A stretch of DNA of 64,000 bases from Parabacteroides timonensis (GTDB taxonomy: Bacteria; Bacteroidota; Bacteroidia; Bacteroidales; Tannerellaceae). The notes under the pieces were generated by a model. It had not been told where the DNA came from. It worked only from the letters and a program-made list of their open reading frames with translations, and did no database searches. Of the stretch, positions 54,401-63,331 are shown one piece after another. The first letter of the stretch is position 1, and every line of letters begins with the position of its first letter. The translations under genes and the position numbers were made by a program. The stretch is taken from assembly GCF_900128505.1 (NCBI RefSeq), contig NZ_LT669940.1, positions 294,489 through 358,488 on the forward strand. Direction: 5' to 3'.

Positions 54401-55759
54401 GTTCCTACAAAGGGAAATGCTGTCGATACTGCTAAAATGTTGGTTCGTGCTAAATACTATATCTATAAAGATGAAGTAAATGCAAATTCAGGTATTGAAC
54501 CTTCAAGTATCAAGACTCGTCAGTATATCACACTGGAAAGTGGTAAATATCGTTTGACTTCAATCCAGGTTAAGTTTGATGATAACTTGTTCTCTACTAA
54601 TCTGGATGCAGATGAAATGTCAGGAACAGAAAATGTGAAGAACCGTCGCGCATTCTATGTAAAACAGATCTCTACTGAAGATCCTACTCAGTTCGTATTG
54701 GTTGATCCGCTCGTTGTAACTCAGACTGGTAATGGTACTTCTACAAAGGTTGCTTATGGTGCACGTTTGTTCGTTAACCAGATGACAGCCGAAGTACAGC
54801 CAAGCAGCCTGATTTCTGATGGATATGCTAACAGCTATGCTTCAAGTATTTTCAGTGTTGAAAAACAGCAAGCATTCAATTACAAAGATCTTCGTGGCGA
54901 ATTCAGCCGTGATACTTTGGAATTCTTCAAAGCTGACGATGCTGCAGGTAACTACCTGTTGAGCGAAAACACTGTCAAAGGTGCTAACGTTGGTTTGCTG
55001 GAAAGTCTGGATAAGAATCTGAATAAGAACAATGCTATCTTCCTGGATACAGCTAACGTATCTCGTCCGGAATGTCCTCGCTTCTTATTGGGTCTGCGTA
55101 ATGTCGATACTTACGAACAGAATTCAAGTATTGCTTCACACAACCGTCATCTTTATACAGATGCTGCTTATCTGGTGAACATGATTGACTCTGTTAGTGC
55201 AAATCCTGTTTACATGTATAAGAACATCGATCAGAATGCAACTAAGTACTATCGTCTGGGCTTCGTTAATGCAAGACACGAAGGTTCTAAATTGACATTC
55301 GATAAAAGCGGTGCTGTTTACGACCTGAGTGATGCAGCTCTGGGAGCAAATAACTTGAACTATGCAACATTCGCCTTCCGTTATTGTGATGCAGAACGTG
55401 AAAACTTCTATATCGAAACAATGTACGATAATAACACTCGCGGTTGGTTGAAGACTATTAACCACGTATTGGTTGTAACTCCGGAAATTCAGGAAGCTGA
55501 AGTATTCCAGGCTAAGAAGTCTGAAGGTGCTCCGACTGCTAACGAAGAAATTACTGCAAGCAGCGTAACAGTTGTAGGTGGTAACGGTATCGTAACAATC
55601 AAGGGTGCTGCTGCTAAGAAAGTGACAGTATGCAACGTACTTGGCCAGACTCTTGCTTCTACAGTTCTTTCTTCCGACGACGCAACTATCGCAGTACCTG
55701 CCGGTATCGTAGTTGTAGCTGTTGAGGGCGAAGCTGCAGTAAAGGCAGTGGTTAAATAA
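51491..55759 (+). CDS. Large exported surface protein with a DUF6383-like C-terminus
   Basis: A 1422-aa protein with a Sec signal peptide (LMAIAMLATGANGWAQ). It has few Cys and is rich in Ala, Thr, Asn and Asp, as in structural surface proteins. The C-terminal 70 residues (GIVTIKGAAAKKVTVCNVLG ... VEGEAAVKAVVK) resemble the DUF6383 domain of Parabacteroides proteins. Several DTA/DSV tripeptides (VDTAYYD, VDTAKML, LDTANVS, IDSVSAN) match the D-S/T-A/L/V site of Bacteroidota O-glycosylation. No catalytic motif was seen. The gene has a separate 968-bp upstream region and no detectable promoter of the usual type. An S-layer or other cell-surface structural role is an inference. Confidence 0.7.
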   Translation: MNRKFSTLMAIAMLATGANGWAQVTIDAGTTTTDGYTVQASAAGALFDQFVQENASSRGNKLFPTVSPFELKTVYGAKPISSLQHINGVADGRYFQFAISESFHAVSALAGDGKEVLTMVWVDADNAVSGQGHFEVQVENVNNANVSNNRITLDRTLWKVTANKDAAGTVLYYQLQNKASEAIMQLSIDKVVGTPNAAGEAEIALEVVNGQTNWRWADGQVASINSKIEPAAGTVLQNQLRAQYNNGMTIRLARKVASGGKVTLGAVKMNSNKAFAVNTDAITINGATFYPVTFESWEANPIILTADQINAELGNEVLLTEDKKTPNRFNFVFDPDVQGDTNVMLSGAFKAESAKSGFDRVPGDAPDGYVRFVTNATKNESSEFKKEYLHVDTAYYDPTPNGRYDLKLTVGQILYPRYAVAADGRTVNSNGELMIGSSVMTDAQKYGDLFTTTLSQAPYTMTAYTQLKRQSNFRPIFYPSTQSLRLQAEMLYKADKNDPTCWWGQMAKDAAGTSAGTSVAASWTAGTVGTDYTMLIAKCAADPTIDPVNVRGAARGYYPSYAQDIKNVEQGNRLLYYASPWGVTNLTVAKERNGYATNGLSEVNVLLWNAVGNVLQTDKAAAVALATAFDAVPTGNQNVWVIDPASTVSAGNLAEFKTAVGANEVVPATTGLKLIYAPQYATAHSNLARLVTLTPTHIVLTAGPHDVNDAKYSGLLTYITLKTTKTESDLNEVADIAEGFYYIRNAKKMSSDLTQEGDYRYEDLAATNATFTYWNAMTQKWDRGDVENGNNPNNDGINAAMHLNDLSNTGNLVYSSDKKVIPSAQWYVKGNGGYYTIINRESGRTWGTSYWWKTSEPNTYANMATYYDAAGLMQTYRDTIRIEMIPQAELTNRTMGYLDMTQAEAIADTSVYAIGMKNLGDTHFSLTSVDGVLKLVQDAKGEYKMERVLVKDKDIYSQKTMGTDELIYGYVPTKGNAVDTAKMLVRAKYYIYKDEVNANSGIEPSSIKTRQYITLESGKYRLTSIQVKFDDNLFSTNLDADEMSGTENVKNRRAFYVKQISTEDPTQFVLVDPLVVTQTGNGTSTKVAYGARLFVNQMTAEVQPSSLISDGYANSYASSIFSVEKQQAFNYKDLRGEFSRDTLEFFKADDAAGNYLLSENTVKGANVGLLESLDKNLNKNNAIFLDTANVSRPECPRFLLGLRNVDTYEQNSSIASHNRHLYTDAAYLVNMIDSVSANPVYMYKNIDQNATKYYRLGFVNARHEGSKLTFDKSGAVYDLSDAALGANNLNYATFAFRYCDAERENFYIETMYDNNTRGWLKTINHVLVVTPEIQEAEVFQAKKSEGAPTANEEITASSVTVVGGNGIVTIKGAAAKKVTVCNVLGQTLASTVLSSDDATIAVPAGIVVVAVEGEAAVKAVVK

Positions 55760-55916
55760 TAAAGGATTTTTTATAATCAAATAATTCTAAAATTGTCATG
55801 TGGTTAAACACCAAGTATCCCGTGAGGGCGAACAAGTGGCAGTATTAATACTAAAGTAATAAAATAAAGTTCATCTGCCGGTATCGCTGTGAAGCGAGGA
55901 AGCAGGTACAAGACAA

Positions 55917-55952
55917 AGCCCCGGCAGGTCGTTGACCGGCAGGGGCTTTTTT
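55917..55952 (+). terminator. Intrinsic terminator between the two surface-protein genes
   Basis: AGCCCC (55917-55922) pairs with GGGGCT (55942-55947), with an inner GGTC/GACC stem, then six T. It separates the two large genes, so the second needs its own promoter or readthrough; no clear promoter is seen in the 73 bp between. Confidence 0.85.
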
Positions 55953-56025
55953 CAACTAACAGGGTAAAATCCTTATTATAAAATCACAAATTTCTTTCAT
56001 AAATAGATTATAAACTAAAAATATC

Positions 56026-59000
56026 ATGATTATGAAACAACGATTACTTTATGCGTTCCTGATGCTGTTTGCTGTATTGGGGATGGCGAGAGCAGCGGAT
56101 GTAAATATAAAAGTGACTTCTACCGGTGGTATGCCGGTGACGGTTAAGTTGGATCAAGCTGATGCGGTAATAGTTAGTGCCGGAACACATGGCGATAATG
56201 TTAAGCTCAGTACTGATAAAAAAACAGTTACCCTTGCGCAAGGGTACCAAACAGAAGTTGAAATAACTTCAACTTCTGCTACAACTGCTACTGTGACCGG
56301 TCGGATGGATAAGCTGGAAATAGCCGGTGACAGTAAACTGAAAACTCTCAATTTGAGTAAGGATAATTATGTAAAGGAACTGATCGTTTCCGGTTCTGCA
56401 TTAGAGTCTCTTACTTGTTCCGGGTTGGGAATGGAAACGTTGACTTTAAGTAGTGCATCTGTTTTGAAAACGTTGGATGCATCTGATAATAAGTTGATAA
56501 CATCAAACTTGAACTTACCAACAACTTTGGAAACTCTGGATTTGTCTGATAATCTTTTAAGTGGGGGGACTTGGAATATTGGTTCCTATGCTGCTTTGAA
56601 AGATTTAAATGTATCCAAAAACCAGTTGACAGATTTATTAGGGCTGGCTTCTTTGACCAGTCTGGAAAAATTAAATCTTTCGGATAACCGGATTAAGACG
56701 TTGACTGCTAATCCGGGAAAGGCCGATTGTGCAATAATCTGGGGCGTACAGACTCTGACCATTACTACTATGAGTTATGGAACCGATGCGAATAAAGGTT
56801 ACCGTATCTCTAAATTGATTGTAGATGCCGGTATTACTACGGATAAGAACCAGGCCTTCTCTGATGTAAGCTGGCAGGTAAAAGATGGTACGGTTTATAA
56901 AAATGATAATAATAAAACGGCTCACCAGCAATCGGGAGCCTGGGCCGATGAATATCGTTTCTATGACGCGACAACGAAAGAGTATATAAAAGGCACTTAT
57001 CAATGTTCGCTAAAGACGGGTGGGCGTGAGTATAAAATTACAGATCTGGAAGTCTGGACTGCCAAGTTCAAGCTGAAAGGTGTGACACCGACAAATGCTA
57101 CTGATTTTAAAGTTTCGATTGATGGTGCAGGTGCAGTAAATGTATCGGACGAACCAGAGGTAAAGCAAGGTGCTAAGCTTCTTTTCTCCGTTACACCTGA
57201 AGCCGGCTATGAGACGGCTGTTTACACGATTGAAGGTATGGTGCCGGCTGTTACCGGACAACAAGCTCCTTATAAAGGAACTTCTTTTGCTTGTATTGTG
57301 AAGGGACTTTATAAATCGCAGGCCGAAGATGTTTCACCGAAGATCTCTGCTGTTGTTTTAGGTAAAGAGCATGTTGTTTCTTATGAGAATAAGACACAGA
57401 GCGGAGGTTCTTTTACTGTTCAAAAAGTATCCGGAACAACCACATCCTATTTGGCTTCCAATGATAAGATTTCTGCCGGTGACAAATTGCTGATTAAGAT
57501 CAAACCGAATACAGGCTATGATTTTGTTCTTACTATAAATGGTGCAGATAAAACTTCGTCTGTAAAGCAAAGCGGAACTGATGCCGATTATACTTATGAA
57601 GAAGAGGTCGATAATACGACATATCCGGGAACATCAACGATTACAGTATCCGTTACTTTTAAGAATCCGGCGGTAAAAGCATCTGTTTTGGTGGATGGAG
57701 CAGACCTTAGTGTTGCGGTTACATCAATCAAAAATTATACGGTAACTATTCAGAAGCCGGATGGAACTGGAGAGACAGTAAATAGTAACGCTACGGTTGA
57801 TTTATTACCGAATACTACTTATCAGGCAATTTTCTCAACAGTCAAAGTCACTGGTGGAACTACTGTTGTTTATCGCCTGAAAGATATAACGATCAACGGA
57901 GGTGAATTGAAATCTGTCAAAAAAGACGACAAGGGTAGTGATGAAATGCAGTATACGGTAGCATTTACGGTGCAAACATCAGATGTGACGCTTTCTATCA
58001 CTACAAAGCAGATGAAGCCTGCCTCTATTGTGCCGGTAGAGAACAATGGTGGAGCCAATCTACAGAAACAAGTCTATGATGGAAACGCGAAGCCTGTCTT
58101 ATTCAGTACTATTCCTGCCAACTTGGATGAACATGTGAAAGTAACTTATGTAAGAACTACCGGCTCTGTTGATATGGGTACAACGGAACCTGTCAATGCC
58201 GATACATATACCGCTACTCTTAAGTTTGAAGAAAACGATTATTATATTCCAGATGCAACGAATGGGGAAAAGACAGTTACTCTCACAATATCAAAGGCTC
58301 CGCTGACTATTGAGACTTTGCCGACAGTAACGGTAGATAAAGCTGGTAAATATATTATAACAGGCGGAAAAGTGAAGTTTAACGATGAAGAGATAAAAGG
58401 AACTTTTAGTATTACTCCGACTACTCCGTCAAACCCAGGCGTATCTCATACGGCAGAAGTTGCCTATACGCCTACAGCACCCGCTGATGCAGCTAATTTT
58501 GAAGTAGCGAAAGCCACTGTCAACGTATTGGTACCAGGGAGTGAGCTCCCGTTGTATAGTGTGACTATGGCTGAGTTGCCATCTTCGGCTTACAGTGTTC
58601 AATGGATGAACGGTGATAAGCCGATCGATATCTCAAAAGAAACTTTTGCCGATGGTACTGTTCTGAGTGCAATAGTATCTTATCCCAAAGGAACAAAAGG
58701 AGTTGATTTTACTCTGACATCAACAGGAGGAAATAGTGTGGTTTCTCCGAAATCATCAGAAGATGGTCGCTTGGTTAAAACTGTTACTATAAAGGAAAAC
58801 ACAGAGTTTAAAGTAGTTGCTGGTATCGGTGATACTTATAAAATTACTTTTAAAAATCAGAAAACCGATTTCACGGGCGAACCGCTAGCATATAACCCTG
58901 AAACGGGATTGACGATCTCAGATAAGAATGATCAGCCTGTTTCTTGGGCTACTATTGGTTCTTCTGTATCGGTAACTTATAAAGATGCTTCCGGTAAAGT

Positions 59001-60366
59001 AGTTGCTCTGCCTGTCGATGCTGGTACATATACTGTTTGTGTGTCGATTGCAGCAGATAAAGTAACAGGGTACGTGGAGACTACTGCTGAAAGTGCCTCT
59101 TTTATTGTCAACAAGATTAAACCGGTTATTTACACAATGCCGAAGGCTTCCGTGATTGCCAAAGGACAGGCTCTTTCTTTGTCTGACCTGACAGGGGGGG
59201 CAGCCAATATTCCTGGTAAATTTACCTGGAAAGATGGTACGAAATCTTTCTCTGTTGCCGGATCTTATAAACAGCCGGTAGTATTTACTCCGGAAATTGG
59301 CTATGATAAGAATTATCTGTCTGTGGAAACCGGGGGGGAAGGTACCACTGTGCAAGTCGATTATGTCTCCGTTGCTGTTTCCGATCTGCAAATAGTAACT
59401 TTTGTACAGACGGAAGGAACAATAACCGTAACCAATCAGTTGGGACAAACATTGCCTACCGGTAGTGCAGTAACAAAAGGTGATGTATTGACTATTAAAG
59501 TTGAGCCTCGTGAAGCCCTGGAATTGAAATCGCTGAAAGTGAATGGTGTGGATAACAACGGAACTTATACGGTTGGAACTTCATCCGTAGCGATCGAAGC
59601 GATCTATCAACCGAAAGTGGTAGAGCCCGAACCTGAAGATCCTGTTATCGATCCCAACAGTCAGTATGCAGTAACCTTACCGAAGGCAAATGATGTTCGT
59701 GGTGTTCTTATCAATAAACCGGGGGTGAATGCAGTGTTGAAAGACAAGCCTTTTAACTTTACACTGAATACTTTAGCTGCCGATGCTGAAAAGGTTGTAG
59801 TGAAAGTGAACGGAACAGAACTGAAACCGGTAGACGGCACGTATACGATTGCATCGGTAACTGAAAATACTACTGTTCAGATCTCATTGGCTAATCCTAC
59901 TCCGTTGAAAGTTTCTGTGGAAACTGTGACAAAGAATGACAATGGTTATGTCATGGGGAAAGTACAGGTAGATGGTCCGTCGGATGGTATTTGCTATTAT
60001 AATGACGAGATCACGCTGGTTGCCTATCCGGAAAGTGGCGTTATGTTTAACGGTTGGTCTGACGATAAAGAGGTGAAGAGTCAACTACGCAAACTGACGC
60101 TTACGAAAGATGTAACGATTGCGCCACTCTTCAGCGGTGTACCGACAGGCATCGAATCTCTTTCGACAGCTCGTATGTATACTACGGAAGGAACCCTTGT
60201 TATCGAAGGTGTAGCCCAGGGTTATGTAACGATTGTCGGCATGGATGGTCGTATACAGCGTCAGCAGATCAGTGGTGATAGCCGTATCCAGCTGGCTAGT
60301 GGTGTGTATGGTGTGATACTTGAAGAAGGTTCGAAAGTGATCCGGACTAAAGTGATCGTGAAGTAA
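56026..60366 (+). CDS. Large exported protein with leucine-rich repeats and MBG-like domains
   Basis: A 1446-aa protein with a signal peptide (LLYAFLMLFAVLGMARA); an in-frame ATG 6 nt downstream is equally possible. Residues about 85-245 are leucine-rich repeats (LETLDLSDNLLSGG, LKDLNVSKNQLTDL, LEKLNLSDNRIKTL). Several immunoglobulin- or MBG-like beta domains follow, one ending in VTLTISKAPLTIE near 760 and another near 1030-1080 with DAGTYTVCVSIAADK. An InlB-like segment (VMFNGWSDDKEVKSQLRKL) precedes a C-terminal tail GIESLSTARMY ... VIRTKVIVK resembling type IX-style sorting regions. It is probably displayed at the surface and binds host or cell proteins. Two runs of seven G (59194-59200, 59332-59338) lie in the coding sequence. 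Confidence 0.78.
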   Translation: MIMKQRLLYAFLMLFAVLGMARAADVNIKVTSTGGMPVTVKLDQADAVIVSAGTHGDNVKLSTDKKTVTLAQGYQTEVEITSTSATTATVTGRMDKLEIAGDSKLKTLNLSKDNYVKELIVSGSALESLTCSGLGMETLTLSSASVLKTLDASDNKLITSNLNLPTTLETLDLSDNLLSGGTWNIGSYAALKDLNVSKNQLTDLLGLASLTSLEKLNLSDNRIKTLTANPGKADCAIIWGVQTLTITTMSYGTDANKGYRISKLIVDAGITTDKNQAFSDVSWQVKDGTVYKNDNNKTAHQQSGAWADEYRFYDATTKEYIKGTYQCSLKTGGREYKITDLEVWTAKFKLKGVTPTNATDFKVSIDGAGAVNVSDEPEVKQGAKLLFSVTPEAGYETAVYTIEGMVPAVTGQQAPYKGTSFACIVKGLYKSQAEDVSPKISAVVLGKEHVVSYENKTQSGGSFTVQKVSGTTTSYLASNDKISAGDKLLIKIKPNTGYDFVLTINGADKTSSVKQSGTDADYTYEEEVDNTTYPGTSTITVSVTFKNPAVKASVLVDGADLSVAVTSIKNYTVTIQKPDGTGETVNSNATVDLLPNTTYQAIFSTVKVTGGTTVVYRLKDITINGGELKSVKKDDKGSDEMQYTVAFTVQTSDVTLSITTKQMKPASIVPVENNGGANLQKQVYDGNAKPVLFSTIPANLDEHVKVTYVRTTGSVDMGTTEPVNADTYTATLKFEENDYYIPDATNGEKTVTLTISKAPLTIETLPTVTVDKAGKYIITGGKVKFNDEEIKGTFSITPTTPSNPGVSHTAEVAYTPTAPADAANFEVAKATVNVLVPGSELPLYSVTMAELPSSAYSVQWMNGDKPIDISKETFADGTVLSAIVSYPKGTKGVDFTLTSTGGNSVVSPKSSEDGRLVKTVTIKENTEFKVVAGIGDTYKITFKNQKTDFTGEPLAYNPETGLTISDKNDQPVSWATIGSSVSVTYKDASGKVVALPVDAGTYTVCVSIAADKVTGYVETTAESASFIVNKIKPVIYTMPKASVIAKGQALSLSDLTGGAANIPGKFTWKDGTKSFSVAGSYKQPVVFTPEIGYDKNYLSVETGGEGTTVQVDYVSVAVSDLQIVTFVQTEGTITVTNQLGQTLPTGSAVTKGDVLTIKVEPREALELKSLKVNGVDNNGTYTVGTSSVAIEAIYQPKVVEPEPEDPVIDPNSQYAVTLPKANDVRGVLINKPGVNAVLKDKPFNFTLNTLAADAEKVVVKVNGTELKPVDGTYTIASVTENTTVQISLANPTPLKVSVETVTKNDNGYVMGKVQVDGPSDGICYYNDEITLVAYPESGVMFNGWSDDKEVKSQLRKLTLTKDVTIAPLFSGVPTGIESLSTARMYTTEGTLVIEGVAQGYVTIVGMDGRIQRQQISGDSRIQLASGVYGVILEEGSKVIRTKVIVK

Positions 60367-60413
60367 TAGATAAACATCCATAGGGTAAAGAATACCCTGT
60401 GATAAAAAAGGAT

Positions 60414-60453
60414 AGCTCCTGGAAGTTTGAGATAAACTTTCAGGGGCTGTTTT
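60414..60453 (+). terminator. Terminator of the second surface-protein gene
   Basis: A stem of about 14 bp (60414-60428 with 60434-60448, imperfect) with a 5-nt loop, followed by TTTT. A smaller AGGGT/ACCCT hairpin lies near 60391. Confidence 0.7.
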
Positions 60454-60463
60454 ATTATAAGAT

Positions 60464-61198
60464 TTATACTTTAATACTGCCGGTAACGGTTTGTTCGGTT
60501 TCCGCAAAAAGCTCTGCGAAAGGTTTTCCTTTCACGGGGATAGGATCGTGGATGATGAGTTCGATTCGATTACCGAGTCCCAAAGGAAAAGTACCCCATT
60601 TCGTCATCTTCCATGAATTGTTGATAGTTACTGGAACCATATAGGCTGACGGTGCATACTTACAGAGGATTTTCAGGCCGTTTTCGGCAAAAGGGCGAGG
60701 TTTACCTGTTTTGCTTCTTGTCCCTTCCGGAAAAATTACTGCCGAACGTTTGTTCGTTTCGATATATTCAGCCATTACGCGGATAGCTGTCAAAGCTTGC
60801 TTCGGGTCTTTCCGGTCGATAAGTACCGATCCGCCATGGACGAGGTTGTATGAGATGCTGGGAATCCCTTTGCCTAGTTCGATTTTACTGATAAATTTAG
60901 GGTGTACCTTGCGCATGAACCAGCAGATGGTGGTAATATCATACAGGCTTTGATGGTTCGAAGCAATTATCAGGGGAGAATTAGTCGGGAGCTTTTCCAG
61001 TCCGCTCACTTTGTATCTTGTTCCCAACACGTACGTGTTGAATACTAAGAAAAAACTTAAGACATCCACACTTTTTTTGTGTGCTTTGTAGCCAAACAGG
61101 TTGAAGCATATCCACTGTACTGCGTGGAAGAATACCAACGTAATTCCAAATAACAAATAGTAGATAACTGAAAGTGGATACGAAACGATTTTTTCCAT
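60464..61198 (-). CDS. plsC: 1-acyl-glycerol-3-phosphate acyltransferase (PlsC-like)
   Basis: A 244-aa membrane-associated acyltransferase. The N-terminal helix (VIYYLLFGITLVFFHAVQWICFNLFGY) anchors it, and the family motifs follow: NHQSLYD (H-x4-D) near residue 84, VHGGSVLIDRKDPKQ near 127 and FPEGTRSKTGKPRPFAENG near 157. It should add the second acyl chain to lysophosphatidic acid in membrane lipid synthesis. The length and motif order are normal. It is followed upstream by an unrelated small gene on the same strand, 89 bp away. Confidence 0.9.
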   Translation of the reverse strand: MEKIVSYPLSVIYYLLFGITLVFFHAVQWICFNLFGYKAHKKSVDVLSFFLVFNTYVLGTRYKVSGLEKLPTNSPLIIASNHQSLYDITTICWFMRKVHPKFISKIELGKGIPSISYNLVHGGSVLIDRKDPKQALTAIRVMAEYIETNKRSAVIFPEGTRSKTGKPRPFAENGLKILCKYAPSAYMVPVTINNSWKMTKWGTFPLGLGNRIELIIHDPIPVKGKPFAELFAETEQTVTGSIKV

Positions 61199-61254
61199 CT
61201 TATCCTTTAAATTGTATATTCATAAATTCGACCTTGCACCTGTAAATAATGCGA

Positions 61255-61262
61255 CAAAAGTA
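61255..61262 (-). promoter_or_regulatory. -7 box of the acyltransferase promoter
   Basis: Reading leftward TACTTTTG, 57 bp before the ATG at 61198. No clear -33 element was seen. Confidence 0.55.
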
Positions 61263-61287
61263 TGAAAAAATTATTCTACTATGGTGA

Positions 61288-61824
61288 TTAGGGATAATTA
61301 TTGTAGTATTTCTGTGTTTGCCAGCGTTGTGCATTTCTCCTTTTGGAGCGCGCACTAGGCATAAAAACTTGTTGAAGCATATCGTCGAATGAGATGCCTG
61401 AAGGTTTTTGAGCGTTAGCTCTGATATCGGGGGAAACATAGAAGGAGCCGAACATTTTGATCCGGGGTAGGGGCTTGTCGAGTCCGTAGCGCATAAAAAC
61501 AGCAGGAGGCAAATCTTTCAGTGCCACTTTTCGGTTGGGGTTGTGTTCTTCCACATCCTCCGGACGTACATATTCAGAGAAATCTTTCAGTACGTATGAA
61601 GCAGGAGAGGTGGATGGTGCCATGATCATGTTTGACGCCGGTTTATCTGTGTTGATGAGTGTTCCGGATTCTATTGCTTTCAACGCTTCCTGATTCAATT
61701 CTATCTTTTCTTTGCCGGAAATGACTTTTTGAAGCCATACCGAATCCTTTTCTGTCCATTGACTGTATACATATTCTGTACCGCTCAGGCAGATCAACAT
61801 CCATATAATTAATCTTTTGCTCAT
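61288..61824 (-). CDS. Small exported protein of unknown function (possibly DUF4858)
   Basis: A 178-aa protein with a signal peptide (RLIIWMLICLSGTEYVYSQ). The mature part has ISGKEKIELNQEALKAIESG near residue 35, DLPPAVFMRYGLDKPLP near 102 and a basic C-terminus (PSARSKRRNAQRWQTQKYY). It resembles what I recall of the DUF4858 family, with modest certainty. No catalytic residues were seen. It lies between a TlpA-like lipoprotein gene and the acyltransferase gene, separated from the former by a strong hairpin. Confidence 0.6.
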   Translation of the reverse strand: MSKRLIIWMLICLSGTEYVYSQWTEKDSVWLQKVISGKEKIELNQEALKAIESGTLINTDKPASNMIMAPSTSPASYVLKDFSEYVRPEDVEEHNPNRKVALKDLPPAVFMRYGLDKPLPRIKMFGSFYVSPDIRANAQKPSGISFDDMLQQVFMPSARSKRRNAQRWQTQKYYNNYP

Positions 61825-61833
61825 CTAAAATCG

Positions 61834-61877
61834 TTCAGCTTCCCGTATTTTATTTATAAAACGCGCGGGAAGCTGAA
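61834..61877 (-). terminator. Hairpin terminator after the TlpA-like lipoprotein gene
   Basis: A 12-bp perfect stem (61834-61845 with 61866-61877) with a 20-nt loop; on the minus strand CGATTTTAG follows, a weak T-run. Confidence 0.65.
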
Positions 61878-61897
61878 ATACTGCGTGGCATTTATGT

Positions 61898-62992
61898 TTA
61901 TTTAGTTTCGATCACTTCTTTTACCTTTGCTTTTAAATCGTCACCACGCAGGTCGCGGGCTATGATCGTGCCGTCGGGACCAAACAGGATGATATGGGGA
62001 ATACCGTTGATACCGTATAACTTACCGGGAGTATCTCCTGCATTTAAGATCTGAGGCCATGTTATTTTCAAATCAGTTATGGCCTTTTGCGTGTCGGCAG
62101 TGCGATCCCATACGGCAACACCAATAACCTCTAGACCTTTATCTTTATATTGTTTATATACCTCTGCCAATACCGGAGTTTCTTCACGGCAAGGGCCGCA
62201 CCAACTAGCCCAGAAATCGACCAGCGCGTATTTCCCTTTTCCGACATAATCGGATAAAGAAGCTTTACTTCCATCTTCTGCTTCGATTGTGAAATCGACA
62301 AAAGGTTTTCCCTCGGCTGTTTGTTCCAGTGCTTCAATCTGTTGTATCGTTTCCTGCATATTCGGAGTATTGCGAACCGTTTCACCAAGCAGTGCTATTC
62401 TAGGCTTTACCTGTTCGGGAGTAAGATAGATATTCAGATAATTCAAAGCGATTGCTCCGATCGGATTATTTGAGTTTTTATTGAGGAAACTGTCGAGCAT
62501 AGCGATAAAAGCTGGTTTCCATTCATTCTTGAAATAATCGCTTTGTTGCTGCATACGCTCTTTTTTGTCCTCTATTTGTTCCATTAACTCGCGTTGTTTG
62601 GAGTCGATCATATCAGACATTTTATTTTGGGCGGTACGGAAATTAGCTAATTCTTTATTTAAAGATGTTCCTGATGGAAGTTCCGGCTTGCCTAAATCAA
62701 GATTAATCGTCCCGTTTTCAAGAATGAAAGATACATAATATTCCCGACTGGCAGTGATCTGGCAAAAAGCAGGGGTGTCTATCTTTCCGGTGAAAGTGAA
62801 AGTCTTTCCCGTGATGACAGTACTGTCTATCTTATTATTGTTGTTGTCGCGGTTAACAATATAAATCGTTTCACCATCCAGCGAATTGTCCGGAATCGTA
62901 CCGTTTATGGTATAAGTCGTAGCCGACTTTTCCGAACAGCTGCTGAGTAGCGTTAATCCGATTAACAATGTAAATAAAAAGTTTGTCTTCAT
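61898..62992 (-). CDS. TlpA-like disulfide reductase lipoprotein
   Basis: A 364-aa lipoprotein; the ATG at 62992 gives MKTNFLFTLLIGLTLLSSCS with a clear lipobox (LSSC). Residues about 25-125 match a DUF4369-like beta domain (TYTINGTIPDNSLDGETIYIV), residues about 125-210 are a coiled, charged helical linker, and residues about 230-364 a TlpA/ResA thioredoxin domain with VDFWASWCGPCREE, active Cys265 and Cys268. The cis-proline-like GIPHIILFG follows. Such proteins reduce periplasmic disulfides, for instance in cytochrome maturation or stress. A weak TACATTTG box (63039-63046, minus) precedes it. Confidence 0.9.
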   Translation of the reverse strand: MKTNFLFTLLIGLTLLSSCSEKSATTYTINGTIPDNSLDGETIYIVNRDNNNNKIDSTVITGKTFTFTGKIDTPAFCQITASREYYVSFILENGTINLDLGKPELPSGTSLNKELANFRTAQNKMSDMIDSKQRELMEQIEDKKERMQQQSDYFKNEWKPAFIAMLDSFLNKNSNNPIGAIALNYLNIYLTPEQVKPRIALLGETVRNTPNMQETIQQIEALEQTAEGKPFVDFTIEAEDGSKASLSDYVGKGKYALVDFWASWCGPCREETPVLAEVYKQYKDKGLEVIGVAVWDRTADTQKAITDLKITWPQILNAGDTPGKLYGINGIPHIILFGPDGTIIARDLRGDDLKAKVKEVIETK

Positions 62993-63038
62993 ATAGTCGA
63001 TAATTATAAGATTTATACATCTCATTCAAAAAACTATA

Positions 63039-63046
63039 CAAATGTA
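63039..63046 (-). promoter_or_regulatory. -7 box of the TlpA-like lipoprotein promoter
   Basis: Reading leftward TACATTTG, 47 bp before the ATG at 62992. The -33 region is weak. Apart from the two promoters, the 339-bp gene-free stretch 62993-63331 shows nothing clear. Confidence 0.5.
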
Positions 63047-63256
63047 TAAAAGAATCTTTCATATTCAGTCTGATTTTCTTTTCCTTACTTTTATTTGTTC
63101 TATTATCATCAAACGGATAGAACACAATCATCAAATGAAAGGAGCATATATGTGTTTTATTCGTTTGATATATATCGAACGCAAAAACGTACGAATACTA
63201 ATCTGTGTTTGAATAGGGAAAATACATATCATACCATGAAAAAACATCTCCAGCCA

Positions 63257-63285
63257 TTGCGATAAATAAAAAACTATTATCTTTG
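63257..63285 (+). promoter_or_regulatory. Promoter of the Rpn-family gene
   Basis: -33 TTG (63257-63259), 18-nt spacer, -7 TATCTTTG (63278-63285), 46 bp before the ATG. One of the best promoter matches in the window. Confidence 0.75.
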
Positions 63286-63331
63286 TTCCGTTACCCGCTA
63301 TTGGGCAACAGACCATTAAAACCATTAACAT

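Noticed and set aside
55800..55916. GC-rich structured-looking sequence after the first surface-protein gene, considered as a riboswitch or small RNA
   Set aside because: It contains a short CCC-GTGA-GGG hairpin but no known riboswitch core; it is better explained as the 3' untranslated part before the terminator.
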